Below, one piece after another: positions 6,818-13,757 of a DNA stretch of 15,035 bases (its first letter is position 1; every line of letters starts with the position of its first letter). The stretch is taken from NCBI GenBank assembly GCA_019413245.1, contig DXNX01000055.1, positions 1-15,035 of the forward strand. The letters run 5' to 3'. Below the pieces are notes generated by a model. The model was not told where the DNA came from, ran no database searches, and saw only the letters and a program-made list of their open reading frames with translations. This stretch comes from Oscillospiraceae bacterium. Its GTDB lineage: Bacteria; Bacillota; Clostridia; Oscillospirales; Ruminococcaceae. A program made the translations under genes and the position numbers.

Positions 6818-7098
6818 GAAGTAGCTTTTACTATGCTGTACCCGCGGTACCACTCTCATTGCCGACCCGGAAACGGGGACGGCCCCTCTGTACGATCGGC
6901 CCTGTGTTGGGGGCGAATCGCGCCTGTATGATAACGGTCAGATTTCCGTCCGGACCTAACAGCAACTGCTGCTCAACCCGGCTGCTCAGGGGCCAGTGAC
7001 GCGATACCGTCCGCACCGCCTTACACCAACCGGCGGCTCTCTATAGCTGGAAACTGGTACGGCTTTTTCCCCGTCCACGCATTTCTTGTTTGATAACA
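6775..7098 (-). ncRNA. T-box riboswitch leader of the leuACDB operon
   Basis: The leader between promoter and leuA carries the T-box hallmarks. These are the Stem I apical part AGAGAG...GGTTGGTG (complement of 7015-7042), the CCGTTATC linker motif, and the conserved T-box GAGAGTGGTACCGCGGGT (within the complement of 6838-6860) that pairs with the tRNA acceptor end. A terminator follows. Uncharged tRNA should stabilise the antiterminator and let transcription reach leuA. Leucine specificity is inferred from the operon. A CUG (complement of 6994-6996), just before the pyrimidine-rich CCCC that can close the base of Stem I, is the best specifier candidate. The local fold is ambiguous, however, and UGG or CAC overlap it. 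The 5' end at about 7098 is estimated from the promoter. Confidence 0.92.
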
Positions 7099-7104
7099 AT
7101 ATCG

Positions 7105-7133
7105 AGTGTATCAGATTTCATAAAATCTGTCAA
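7105..7133 (-). promoter_or_regulatory. Sigma-A promoter of the leu operon
   Basis: On the minus strand, TTGACA (7128-7133) and TACACT (7105-7110) are separated by 17 bases. The start of the T-box RNA is expected near 7098. The spacer holds an inverted repeat (CAGATTT at 7112-7118 and AAATCTG at 7123-7129 on the plus strand) that overlaps the -35 end. It may be an operator or chance AT-rich symmetry. Confidence 0.85.
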
Positions 7134-7155
7134 GCACTCTGTTTGGGTTTTGGCT

Positions 7156-7184
7156 AAAAAATAAGGTGACGGGTCAGGCGACCC
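7156..7184 (-). terminator. Weak candidate terminator at the end of the glycan operon
   Basis: GGGTC and GACCC (7180-7184 and 7171-7175, minus strand) can form a five-base-pair hairpin with a four-base loop overlapping the stop codon of the last gene. A T-rich run (7156-7164) follows after six bases. The stem is short and the T-run is not adjacent, so termination may be partial. Read-through would enter the leu T-box leader, which could still terminate it. Confidence 0.35.
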
Positions 7185-8595
7185 CGGATTCTGAGGGAGT
7201 GCCGGTTTCCGGACTGCTTTCCTCGGGGCTGCTTTCGCCGGAATCGGTCCCGTCAGGGGTGGGCAGGCTCGTGCGGGGTGTGGTGGCTAGCGGATCGGGC
7301 AGGGTATTGGTTTCGATCGCTTCCAGAACAGCAGGCACGCCGGGGAAGAACTTTTCGATGCCGGTGTCCTTGCAGTGCAGTCCGTCAAAGAAGTCCATCT
7401 CTTCGATTCCTGCGATGCATTCGGGGTCATAACTGCCGTACAGCGGGACATTGTTTTCGGCACAGTACTGCCGGATCCAGGGCTCCACCTGGAAAAAGCC
7501 CTTGTGCATATCGGTCTCGTTGAGCAGATAGTTGTACAGGAAGGGATGCCAGGGGGACAGGACCAGGATCACCGTGGTGCCCTGGCTGTGGGCGTAGTCA
7601 ATGAAGGCTTCAAATGCCTGGATCTGGGTCTCGTCCAAAGCGTCGAACCCTTCCATATGTACGCTGTTGAAGGTGGTGCTGGCCGCAGCCGCCAGCGCCA
7701 GGATCTGCTCCTGGGTCTGGTTGCGGAAGGCTGTGTCGTACAGCACGCTGCCGTCCGACCGCTTGATGGTGGTGGTCTGGTTGTAGGGGTCGCCGGTCAC
7801 GGGATTGAACTCAATGGTGTTGCCGTCGTCATCCGTTACCACATCCTGGCCGCGGTTCTTGACGTAGTAGTCTACATTCCCCTGGAAATAGGCCGGTTCC
7901 ACCAGTGCCTTCCACAGTTCCACCTTGTCCGGTTCCTCATAGTCGGTGGGAACGCCCAGGACCTTGGTCAGAAATTCATTGTACAGCTCGGCGTCAGCCC
8001 GGTAGTCATAGGCGGCTTCGCTGCCATAGAAGACCCAGGGGTCCACGCTCCAGATCAGGACGTCCGGGGCTTTGTCGTAGGTGACCATCTTATAGTAGCT
8101 GGTCATGTTGTCGCGCACGTCGGCGCCGGTCACACCCATGTTGAAAAAGCTGTCCACGCCCACCAGTTCCCGGTTGAACTGAAGCACACGGCTGGAGCCG
8201 ATGCCGATGACCTGGGGCGTTTCGGGTACGTCCTGGGCATACAGCTGCACTACCTGACGTTCGTCCATGGATTCAAAGTTGGTTACGTCGTAGCCCTGCA
8301 GCATCAGGTCCACGATACGGCGGGGTGCCAGTTCCCCCTGGAACAGGCCGCTGCGGTCCACCGTGTAGCTGACCCACACCATAAAGACAAAGATGGGAAT
8401 CAGCAGAACCAGGCGGGAGATAGTCTTTGTGCCGAAATACAGGCGCCGCAGCAACCCGTACAGGAAGCGCCGGAAAATGCTGGGACGCTTGGGGGCAGCG
8501 GTCTGCCTGGCCGGACGTGCCGGAGCCGCCACGCTGCCGGAACGATGCACGCGCTGCGGCGGCTGGGGGATCGGAGTTTGAGTATGTTGTGCCAT
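7174..8595 (-). CDS. Membrane-anchored SGNH-fold protein, probable partner of the MBOAT O-acyltransferase
   Basis: The 473-residue protein has a basic, Pro/Ala-rich cytoplasmic N-terminus (1-55) and one membrane helix (about 58-77). Its extracytoplasmic domain resembles DltD/AlgJ/PatB-type SGNH proteins. G-I-G-S-S-R-V-L (131-138) fits the GDS block I, with Ser135 as probable nucleophile, and D-G-L-H (404-407) fits the block V Asp/His pair. The C-terminal 30-40 residues are rich in Ser, Thr, Pro and Glu and look like a disordered tail. The ATG at 8595 has GGAAGGAG eight bases upstream; a TTG 30 bases earlier lacks such support. It lies 39 bases after the MBOAT gene. In known pairs, the MBOAT protein moves an acyl group across the membrane and the SGNH protein attaches it to a glycan. 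Acetyl transfer to this operon's polymer is inferred. Confidence 0.82.
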   Translation of the reverse strand: MAQHTQTPIPQPPQRVHRSGSVAAPARPARQTAAPKRPSIFRRFLYGLLRRLYFGTKTISRLVLLIPIFVFMVWVSYTVDRSGLFQGELAPRRIVDLMLQGYDVTNFESMDERQVVQLYAQDVPETPQVIGIGSSRVLQFNRELVGVDSFFNMGVTGADVRDNMTSYYKMVTYDKAPDVLIWSVDPWVFYGSEAAYDYRADAELYNEFLTKVLGVPTDYEEPDKVELWKALVEPAYFQGNVDYYVKNRGQDVVTDDDGNTIEFNPVTGDPYNQTTTIKRSDGSVLYDTAFRNQTQEQILALAAAASTTFNSVHMEGFDALDETQIQAFEAFIDYAHSQGTTVILVLSPWHPFLYNYLLNETDMHKGFFQVEPWIRQYCAENNVPLYGSYDPECIAGIEEMDFFDGLHCKDTGIEKFFPGVPAVLEAIETNTLPDPLATTPRTSLPTPDGTDSGESSPEESSPETGTPSESGVA

Positions 8596-8634
8596 GCAAA
8601 GGGCTCCTTCCTCAGAATCACACAAAAAGGCAAA

Positions 8635-10095
8635 TCAGAACTGCTGATAGATGAACGCGCTCTGACCGAACGCGCCAAAGAACAGCAGGGCTGCCGCCGC
8701 CGCATAGTACAGGGTCCAGCGCAGCACGAAGTTTTGCGTGCGGATCCAGCGGGCCACGCTGCGGCCATGGCTTTCCACCGCAAAAACGATCAGGGAAGCG
8801 CAGGTCAGAACCACCGGCATACGCCCGTCAATACCGCTGTCATACAGCAGGGTGCGCACGCTGTCCCACGCGGAATGAATGCCGCCCTGCCAGCCCTGGA
8901 AAATGCCGACATACACGCCGTAGGGGTCGGCGTTGTACAGGGCACTGGCGAAGAAGACGAGGGTGGCCACAAACATCAGAAATACCAGAACGCGCTGAAT
9001 CAGGTTCTTGCACCAGGTGGCCCGGTACAGGGGATTGTACCGCCACAGCTTTTTCCGTACGCCGAAGGTCAGACGTCCGAAAGCGCTGAGCACACCGCAG
9101 GCCAGGCCCCACATGAGGTAGCGCCAGTCGGCACCATGCCAAAGACCGGATACCACAAACACAATGATGACGTTCATCAGGCGCCGGGCCATACAGCAGC
9201 GGCTGCCGCCCAGCGGGAAGTAAATGTAATCCCGGAACCAGCTGGTCATGCTGATATGCCAGCGGGTCCAGAATTCACTGAAACTGTTGGATTCAAAGGG
9301 GCTGTTGAAGTTTTCAATCAGATCATATCCCAGAATACGCGCCACGCCCAGGGCGATGTCACAACAGCCGGAGAAGTCCATGTACAGCTGAATGGCAAAC
9401 AGAATGGTGCCTGCCAGCAGGTTGGGACCGTTCATGGTATCGGGGGTGCCGTACACAAACCCGGTGTACAGGCTGAGATTGTCAGCAATGACCATCTTTT
9501 TGGTGTAGCCCCACAGGATACGGAACAGCCCGCCCGCACACCGGGTATAACTGAACCGGCGCGGCTTTTTGATCTGCGGGCGTAAATGGGGATAGCGCTC
9601 AATGGGACCGGTGATCATGGTGGGGAAGAAGCTGACGAACATGGCGTAATGCAGCAGGTTCGGCTCTACCTTGCAGCGCTTTTTAAAGACATCGATGCTG
9701 TAACTCAGGGCTGCAAAGGTAAAGTAGCTCAGTCCCAGCGGAGTGATCAGGTCCAGATGCGGCACCGTACCACCAGTGATGCCGCCCACGGCATCCGCCA
9801 GCAGGTTCCAGTATTTGTAATACAGCAGAATTCCCACGCCGCCGGCAATGGAAAGTAACAAAAAGACCACCCGGAGAGCTTTGGAACGGCTTTTGCCGAT
9901 GACCAGTCCACAGACCCAGGTCAGCAGAGTGGCACCGGCCAGCACAAGCGCCAGCGGGCGGTTGGAAGGAGCATAACAATAAAAGGCATAGTTGGCCGCC
10001 AACAAAAAATACGGCCGTGCCACACGGGGCAGGGCATAATGAATCAGGGCTACTGCCGCAAAAAAGCCCAGATACAACAGGGAGGTTATCGTCAT
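8635..10095 (-). CDS. MBOAT-family membrane O-acyltransferase (AlgI/PatA/DltB-like)
   Basis: This 486-residue polytopic protein has the AlgI-type MBOAT signatures. These are T-G-P-I-E-R (162-167), Q-L-Y-M-D-F-S-G (236-243), F-W-T-R-W-H-I-S-M-T-S-W-F-R-D-Y-I-Y-F-P-L-G-G (275-297) and the catalytic-histidine motif G-L-W-H-G-A-D-W-R (317-325, His320). Such proteins take acyl groups from a cytoplasmic donor, usually acetyl-CoA or D-alanyl carrier protein, and pass them across the membrane. Absence of dltA/dltC and presence of glycosyltransferases favour polysaccharide O-acetylation over teichoic acid D-alanylation. One oddity is G-C-C-D-I-A (243-248), where G-Y-S-D-I-A is usual. The ATG at 10095 has only a weak ribosome binding site, so translation may depend on the upstream gene, which ends 30 bases before it. 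Confidence 0.93.
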   Translation of the reverse strand: MTITSLLYLGFFAAVALIHYALPRVARPYFLLAANYAFYCYAPSNRPLALVLAGATLLTWVCGLVIGKSRSKALRVVFLLLSIAGGVGILLYYKYWNLLADAVGGITGGTVPHLDLITPLGLSYFTFAALSYSIDVFKKRCKVEPNLLHYAMFVSFFPTMITGPIERYPHLRPQIKKPRRFSYTRCAGGLFRILWGYTKKMVIADNLSLYTGFVYGTPDTMNGPNLLAGTILFAIQLYMDFSGCCDIALGVARILGYDLIENFNSPFESNSFSEFWTRWHISMTSWFRDYIYFPLGGSRCCMARRLMNVIIVFVVSGLWHGADWRYLMWGLACGVLSAFGRLTFGVRKKLWRYNPLYRATWCKNLIQRVLVFLMFVATLVFFASALYNADPYGVYVGIFQGWQGGIHSAWDSVRTLLYDSGIDGRMPVVLTCASLIVFAVESHGRSVARWIRTQNFVLRWTLYYAAAAALLFFGAFGQSAFIYQQF

Positions 10096-10125
10096 CCTTT
10101 ACACCATCCTACACTAATACCGCTG

Positions 10126-10515
10126 TCAGCCCCTGGGGCTGTTCTTTTCTTCCGCGGTCTGCCGCAGAGTTTTTTCCAGTTCACGCACCCGCTTTTCCAG
10201 GATGGCGTTTGCCTGGGTCAGCCGCTTGGATTTTTCTGCCAGCTGGCTGATAGCAATGCTCAGGGACAGCAGTACCAGCAGCACAAAACAGAACATAAGC
10301 ATAAATACCAGATTGACCGGCATCTCTACGTCAATCAGATCCCGCAGCACATACACCACATACGGGAACAGGGCGAACACCAGCAATACCAGGGAAAGGC
10401 ACATCCACAAGAGGCTGTATTTCACCGTCATCTTGCCGTGTTTGAGCAGCACAAAGATAATGACCAGAAGCACCAAGGCACCCAGGATCATAAAGGCCTG
10501 AAATTTTTCTGTCAT
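10126..10515 (-). CDS. DUF2304 small membrane protein
   Basis: The 129-residue protein has three probable membrane helices (about 6-25, 34-58 and 67-90). A heptad-like charged helix (about 91-122) follows that could form a cytoplasmic coiled coil. Size, topology and position directly after a DPM1-like GT2 gene match DUF2304, a family often encoded beside such transferases; identification is by pattern. Its function is unknown. A plausible role is a membrane partner of the GT2, or handling of its polyprenyl-phosphate sugar product. The ATG at 10515 follows GAGGGG; longer versions of the frame reach back into the upstream gene and lack support. It begins 43 bases after the GT2 stop. Confidence 0.82.
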   Translation of the reverse strand: MTEKFQAFMILGALVLLVIIFVLLKHGKMTVKYSLLWMCLSLVLLVFALFPYVVYVLRDLIDVEMPVNLVFMLMFCFVLLVLLSLSIAISQLAEKSKRLTQANAILEKRVRELEKTLRQTAEEKNSPRG

Positions 10516-10558
10516 AGGGTCACCCCTCAAAATAGTAGTGTCAAAAGCGCGGAAAACG

Positions 10559-11281
10559 TTACGGCCGGTGATGCGTGCGCTTGATGGAAAGGCGGTCAAT
10601 GATCAGCGAAAGGGAGACCTTGATCATGTAATAGATGCTCTTGAAGCTGGAAATGCTGGACACGCCGCCCTGCCGCTCATGCATGACCACGGGCGCTTCT
10701 CCTACGCGGAACCCGGCCAGACAGGCAGCCAGAATAGCCTCCGGCTCGGGATAGTCCGCCGCGTAATGGCGGGCAAAATACTCAGTCATGGCCCGTCCGG
10801 TGGCCCGGAATCCGCTGGTCACATCCAGCACCCGCTGGCCGCACAGCAGAAAGATCATGGCGCTGAGAAACCGGATGCCCACACGGCGCATGAAACTGGT
10901 CTGGAACCCTTCCCGGCGGATAAAACGGCTGCCGATGCACATATCCAGTTTGCCTTTCAGCACAGGCTCCACAATATTCATCAGATAAGCGGGGTCGTGC
11001 TGACCGTCGCCGTCCATCTGTACCGTGACGTCATAGCCGTTGGCGGCTGCATACACATAACCGCACTGGATGCCGCCGCCAATGCCCAGATTGACCGGCA
11101 GGTCCAGATATTCATAGCCGTGCTCTTTCAGCAGGGCGCCGCTGCGGTCGGTGGAGCAGTCATTGATGACCAGATAATCCACCCCGGGGCAAAGCTCCCG
11201 CAGGCGTTCCACAGTCTTGACGATGTTGGCCTCCTCATTGTAGCAGGGGATCAACACCAGGATCTTGGCCTTGGTTTGCAA
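10559..11281 (-). CDS. GT2 glycosyltransferase, dolichol-phosphate mannose synthase-like
   Basis: This is a 240-residue GT-A-fold enzyme with I-P-C-Y-N-E-E (11-17), V-N-L-G-I-G-G-G (63-70), the metal/nucleotide-binding D-G-D-G-Q-H-D-P (90-97), and S-G-F-R-A near the acceptor site (156-160). No membrane domain is fused to it. The family transfers a sugar from a nucleotide donor to polyprenyl phosphate at the inner membrane face. Here the sugar is unknown. The only usable start is TTG at 11281: the preceding in-frame codons reach a stop at 11291-11293 without another start. GAGGTG lies about six bases upstream. The DUF2304 gene that follows is a frequent companion of this family, which supports a polyprenyl-phosphate-linked product. 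Confidence 0.9.
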   Translation of the reverse strand: MQTKAKILVLIPCYNEEANIVKTVERLRELCPGVDYLVINDCSTDRSGALLKEHGYEYLDLPVNLGIGGGIQCGYVYAAANGYDVTVQMDGDGQHDPAYLMNIVEPVLKGKLDMCIGSRFIRREGFQTSFMRRVGIRFLSAMIFLLCGQRVLDVTSGFRATGRAMTEYFARHYAADYPEPEAILAACLAGFRVGEAPVVMHERQGGVSSISSFKSIYYMIKVSLSLIIDRLSIKRTHHRP

Positions 11282-11336
11282 AACAACACCTCATATTTTA
11301 TCGGGCATGCCCATCGGCAGTGTCCGGATTTACGGT

Positions 11337-12563
11337 TCAGACCGTTCCGTTCAGGATAAAGCTTTCCAGCCGGCGCAGCAGCTGCGCACGGCGGTAGTGG
11401 GCCAGATAATATTCCTTGGCCTTGGCACCCATTTCGGCACGCTGTTCGCTGCTCATCGAATACAGCCGGCTCAGATTGGCGGCCAGAGCCCGGGCATCGC
11501 AGGCAGGGCTGGAAAGTCCGCCGGCTGCCTGTACAGCAGCAAAACCGGCTCCGTCCATACTGGCCAGTACGGGCTTGCCGGCAGCCATGTAGCTGGCCAC
11601 CTTGGCGGGCACGGTCAGCCCCAGATCCGGGGAGTCGGACAAGGAAACGATCAGCGCATCAGCCAGTTCGGTAAAACGGGGAATATCCGCTGCCGGCACG
11701 CTGCCGTAAAATGTAACATAATCCCGGGCGTCATGGTCGTCCACAAACCGTTCCAGCGCGGCACGGCTCATGCCGTCACCCACCAGCAGCAGATGCATCT
11801 TTTCCGCCCCGTTTTTCCGGGCCGTGCCTACGGCTTCAATCACCGTTTCCAGACTTTGTGCCGGGGTGAACGTGCCGGTAAACACCAGATTGAACTGGCC
11901 GTCAAACTCCTCATGCAGGTCTTCATCAAACAGCGGATGCGCGTAAAAATCCTCGCAATACTGCGGAATGACCGCCACCTGCGCCGGGGCTTTGCCGGTG
12001 CGCTGTACCAGGCGCTGCTGCAAAAGGTCGCTCATGGCAATCAAGCGGTCGCAGCGCTTGTACAGCCAATCGCTGACGCCCTGGGCGATGCCCCGAAGCA
12101 GTCTGTTCTTTACCGGCAGGACACTGTACAGATTTTCCGGCCAGATATCCAGCACATAGTTGGTCAGCGGAATATGATGCCGCCTTGCATAGCGGATGGC
12201 AGGCCAGCACATGAGCACCGGACTGGTATTGAAGCAGAAAACCGCATCATATCCGCCGGGCAGGCGATGCAGGGCCCCTGCCGCATACAGCGGCCAGCTG
12301 ACATAGTTGAGAAAGATATTGATGCTGGTATTGCCCCGCCGGGGCAGTTCTTTTGCCCGGAAGACCTGGGCGGTCTTATAATGCTCCTCAAAGGGTCCGT
12401 TGGGACCGTATCCGTCGAACCACTCACCCTTGGGGTAGTTGGGCAGCCCGCACAGTACATCCACCTCCAGTCCGTCCGACAGAAACCCTTCCACAATGTC
12501 ATTGATGCGGAAGTTTTCCGGCCAGAAATGCTGGGTCACGACCAGAACTCGCTTTTTTGGCAT
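11337..12563 (-). CDS. GT4 glycosyltransferase, WbuB/WcaI-like, probable FucNAc transferase
   Basis: The 408-residue GT-B enzyme has the N-terminal acceptor domain start T-Q-H-F-W-P-E-N-F-R-I-N-D (10-22) and L-P-N-Y-P-K-G (40-46), both typical of WbuB/WcaI-type transferases. D-I-W-P-E-N-L lies at 139-145. The donor domain shows F-T-G-T-F-T-P-A-Q-S-L-E-T (228-240), V-G-D-G (261-264) and the nucleotide-sugar region V-P-A-K-V-A-S-Y-M-A-A-G-K-P-V-L-A (318-334). Its place directly after CapE/F/G matches fnlABC-wbuB in enterobacterial O-antigen clusters, where WbuB is assigned as L-FucNAc transferase; the same role is inferred. The ATG at 12563 has GTGGGGA about eight bases upstream. It starts 22 bases after the capG stop. 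Confidence 0.9.
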   Translation of the reverse strand: MPKKRVLVVTQHFWPENFRINDIVEGFLSDGLEVDVLCGLPNYPKGEWFDGYGPNGPFEEHYKTAQVFRAKELPRRGNTSINIFLNYVSWPLYAAGALHRLPGGYDAVFCFNTSPVLMCWPAIRYARRHHIPLTNYVLDIWPENLYSVLPVKNRLLRGIAQGVSDWLYKRCDRLIAMSDLLQQRLVQRTGKAPAQVAVIPQYCEDFYAHPLFDEDLHEEFDGQFNLVFTGTFTPAQSLETVIEAVGTARKNGAEKMHLLLVGDGMSRAALERFVDDHDARDYVTFYGSVPAADIPRFTELADALIVSLSDSPDLGLTVPAKVASYMAAGKPVLASMDGAGFAAVQAAGGLSSPACDARALAANLSRLYSMSSEQRAEMGAKAKEYYLAHYRRAQLLRRLESFILNGTV

Positions 12564-12585
12564 TGGGTGTCCCCACGCCCTTTCC

Positions 12586-13725
12586 TTATTGTTTACGCCA
12601 CACCATCTTGTTCACGACACCGGTGTAGCTCTGGATGATCTTGACGACCTTGTTGGAAACATCCTCGGTGTAGTAGGGAACAGGAATGCCGTTGTCGCCG
12701 TTGGCATTCATGGCCACAGCGGTAGCAACGGCCTGTTCCACACCGCCTTCCCGGATACCGGCCAGCACAAAGCAGCCCTTGTCCAGTGCTTCCGGACGCT
12801 CAGTGGAGGTACGGATGCAGACAGCGGGGAAAGGATGACCGACGCTCAGGAAGAAACTGGATTCTTCCGGCAGGGTGCCGGAGTCGCTCACCACGCAGAA
12901 AGCGTTCATCTGCAGATGGTTGTAATCATGGAAGCCCAGAGGCTCATGCAGCTTGACCCGGGGGTCCAGAGAAAATCCCATGGCATCCAGGCGCTTGCGG
13001 CTGCGGGGATGGCAGGAGTACAAGATCGGCATGTCGTAGGTTTCGGCCAGATGGTTGATGGAGGTGAACAGGTCAATGAAGTTCTGGTCGGTGTCGATGT
13101 TTTCCTCCCGGTGGGCCGAGAGCAGAATATAATGCTGCGGCTGCAGGCCCAGGCGTTCCAGCACATCGGAAGCCTCAATGCGTTCCAGATTGGCATGCAG
13201 CACTTCGGCCATGGGACTGCCGGTGACGAAGGTTCGCTCCTTGGCGGTGCCTTCGGCGTTCAGATACCGGCGGGCGTGCTCGGAATAGCACATGTTTACA
13301 TCCGCAATGTGGTCCACAATGCGGCGGTTGGTTTCTTCAGGCAGGCACTCGTCAAAGCAGCGGTTGCCGGCCTCCATGTGGAAGATGGGAATATGCAGCC
13401 GCTTGGCACCGATGGCAGACAGGCAGCTGTTGGTGTCGCCCAGAATCAGCAGGGCGTCCGGTTTCTGCTCCACCATCAGGGCATAACTTTTGGCAATGAT
13501 ATTGCCGATGGTTTCGCCCAGATCTTTGCCCACGGCGTCCAGATAGAAATCCGGCGCCCGCAGGCCCAGATCCTCAAAAAAGATCTGGTTCAGGGTGTAA
13601 TCGTAATTCTGCCCGGTGTGCACCAGAATCTGGTCAAAGTATTTATCGCACTTTTTGATGACGGCGCTCAGCCGGATGATCTCCGGACGGGTGCCGATGA
13701 TAGTCATCAGCTTCAGCTTGTTCAT
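12586..13725 (-). CDS. capG: UDP-N-acetylglucosamine 2-epimerase family, CapG/FnlC type
   Basis: This cytoplasmic enzyme of about 379 residues belongs to the WecB fold family. It shows G-T-R-P-E (11-15), G-D-T-N-S (96-100), H-M-E-A-G-N-R (116-122), L-P-E-E-T-N-R-R (128-135), S-A-H-R-E-E-N (203-209) and S-D-S-G-T-L-P-E-E (280-288). The S-G-T-L-P-E-E form, in place of the S-G-G-I-Q-E-E of WecB, together with position next to CapF, supports CapG/WbjD/FnlC. That enzyme performs the final C2 epimerisation to UDP-N-acetyl-L-fucosamine. The ATG at 13725 is preferred since AGAAGG lies nine bases upstream; an ATG at 13734 directly abuts that site. It starts 32 bases after capF. Confidence 0.92.
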   Translation of the reverse strand: MNKLKLMTIIGTRPEIIRLSAVIKKCDKYFDQILVHTGQNYDYTLNQIFFEDLGLRAPDFYLDAVGKDLGETIGNIIAKSYALMVEQKPDALLILGDTNSCLSAIGAKRLHIPIFHMEAGNRCFDECLPEETNRRIVDHIADVNMCYSEHARRYLNAEGTAKERTFVTGSPMAEVLHANLERIEASDVLERLGLQPQHYILLSAHREENIDTDQNFIDLFTSINHLAETYDMPILYSCHPRSRKRLDAMGFSLDPRVKLHEPLGFHDYNHLQMNAFCVVSDSGTLPEESSFFLSVGHPFPAVCIRTSTERPEALDKGCFVLAGIREGGVEQAVATAVAMNANGDNGIPVPYYTEDVSNKVVKIIQSYTGVVNKMVWRKQ

Positions 13726-13757
13726 ACACAACATCCTTCTATATAAAATAAGAACGT

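Noticed and set aside
7375..9585. 736-codon open frame on the plus strand opposite the MBOAT and SGNH genes
   Set aside because: Both minus-strand proteins show clear catalytic motifs and membrane helices. The plus frame has no recognisable domain or ribosome binding site and ends inside the MBOAT gene.
10516..10599. N-terminal extension of the DUF2304 protein to 10599
   Set aside because: The added residues overlap the GT2 gene end and are not membrane-like. ATG at 10515 has a good ribosome binding site and starts right before the first helix.
11303..11312. Ten-base perfect palindrome GGGCATGCCC between the GT4 and GT2 genes
   Set aside because: It has no loop, no T-run follows and symmetry does not extend further; a palindrome of this size is expected by chance in GC-rich DNA of this length.
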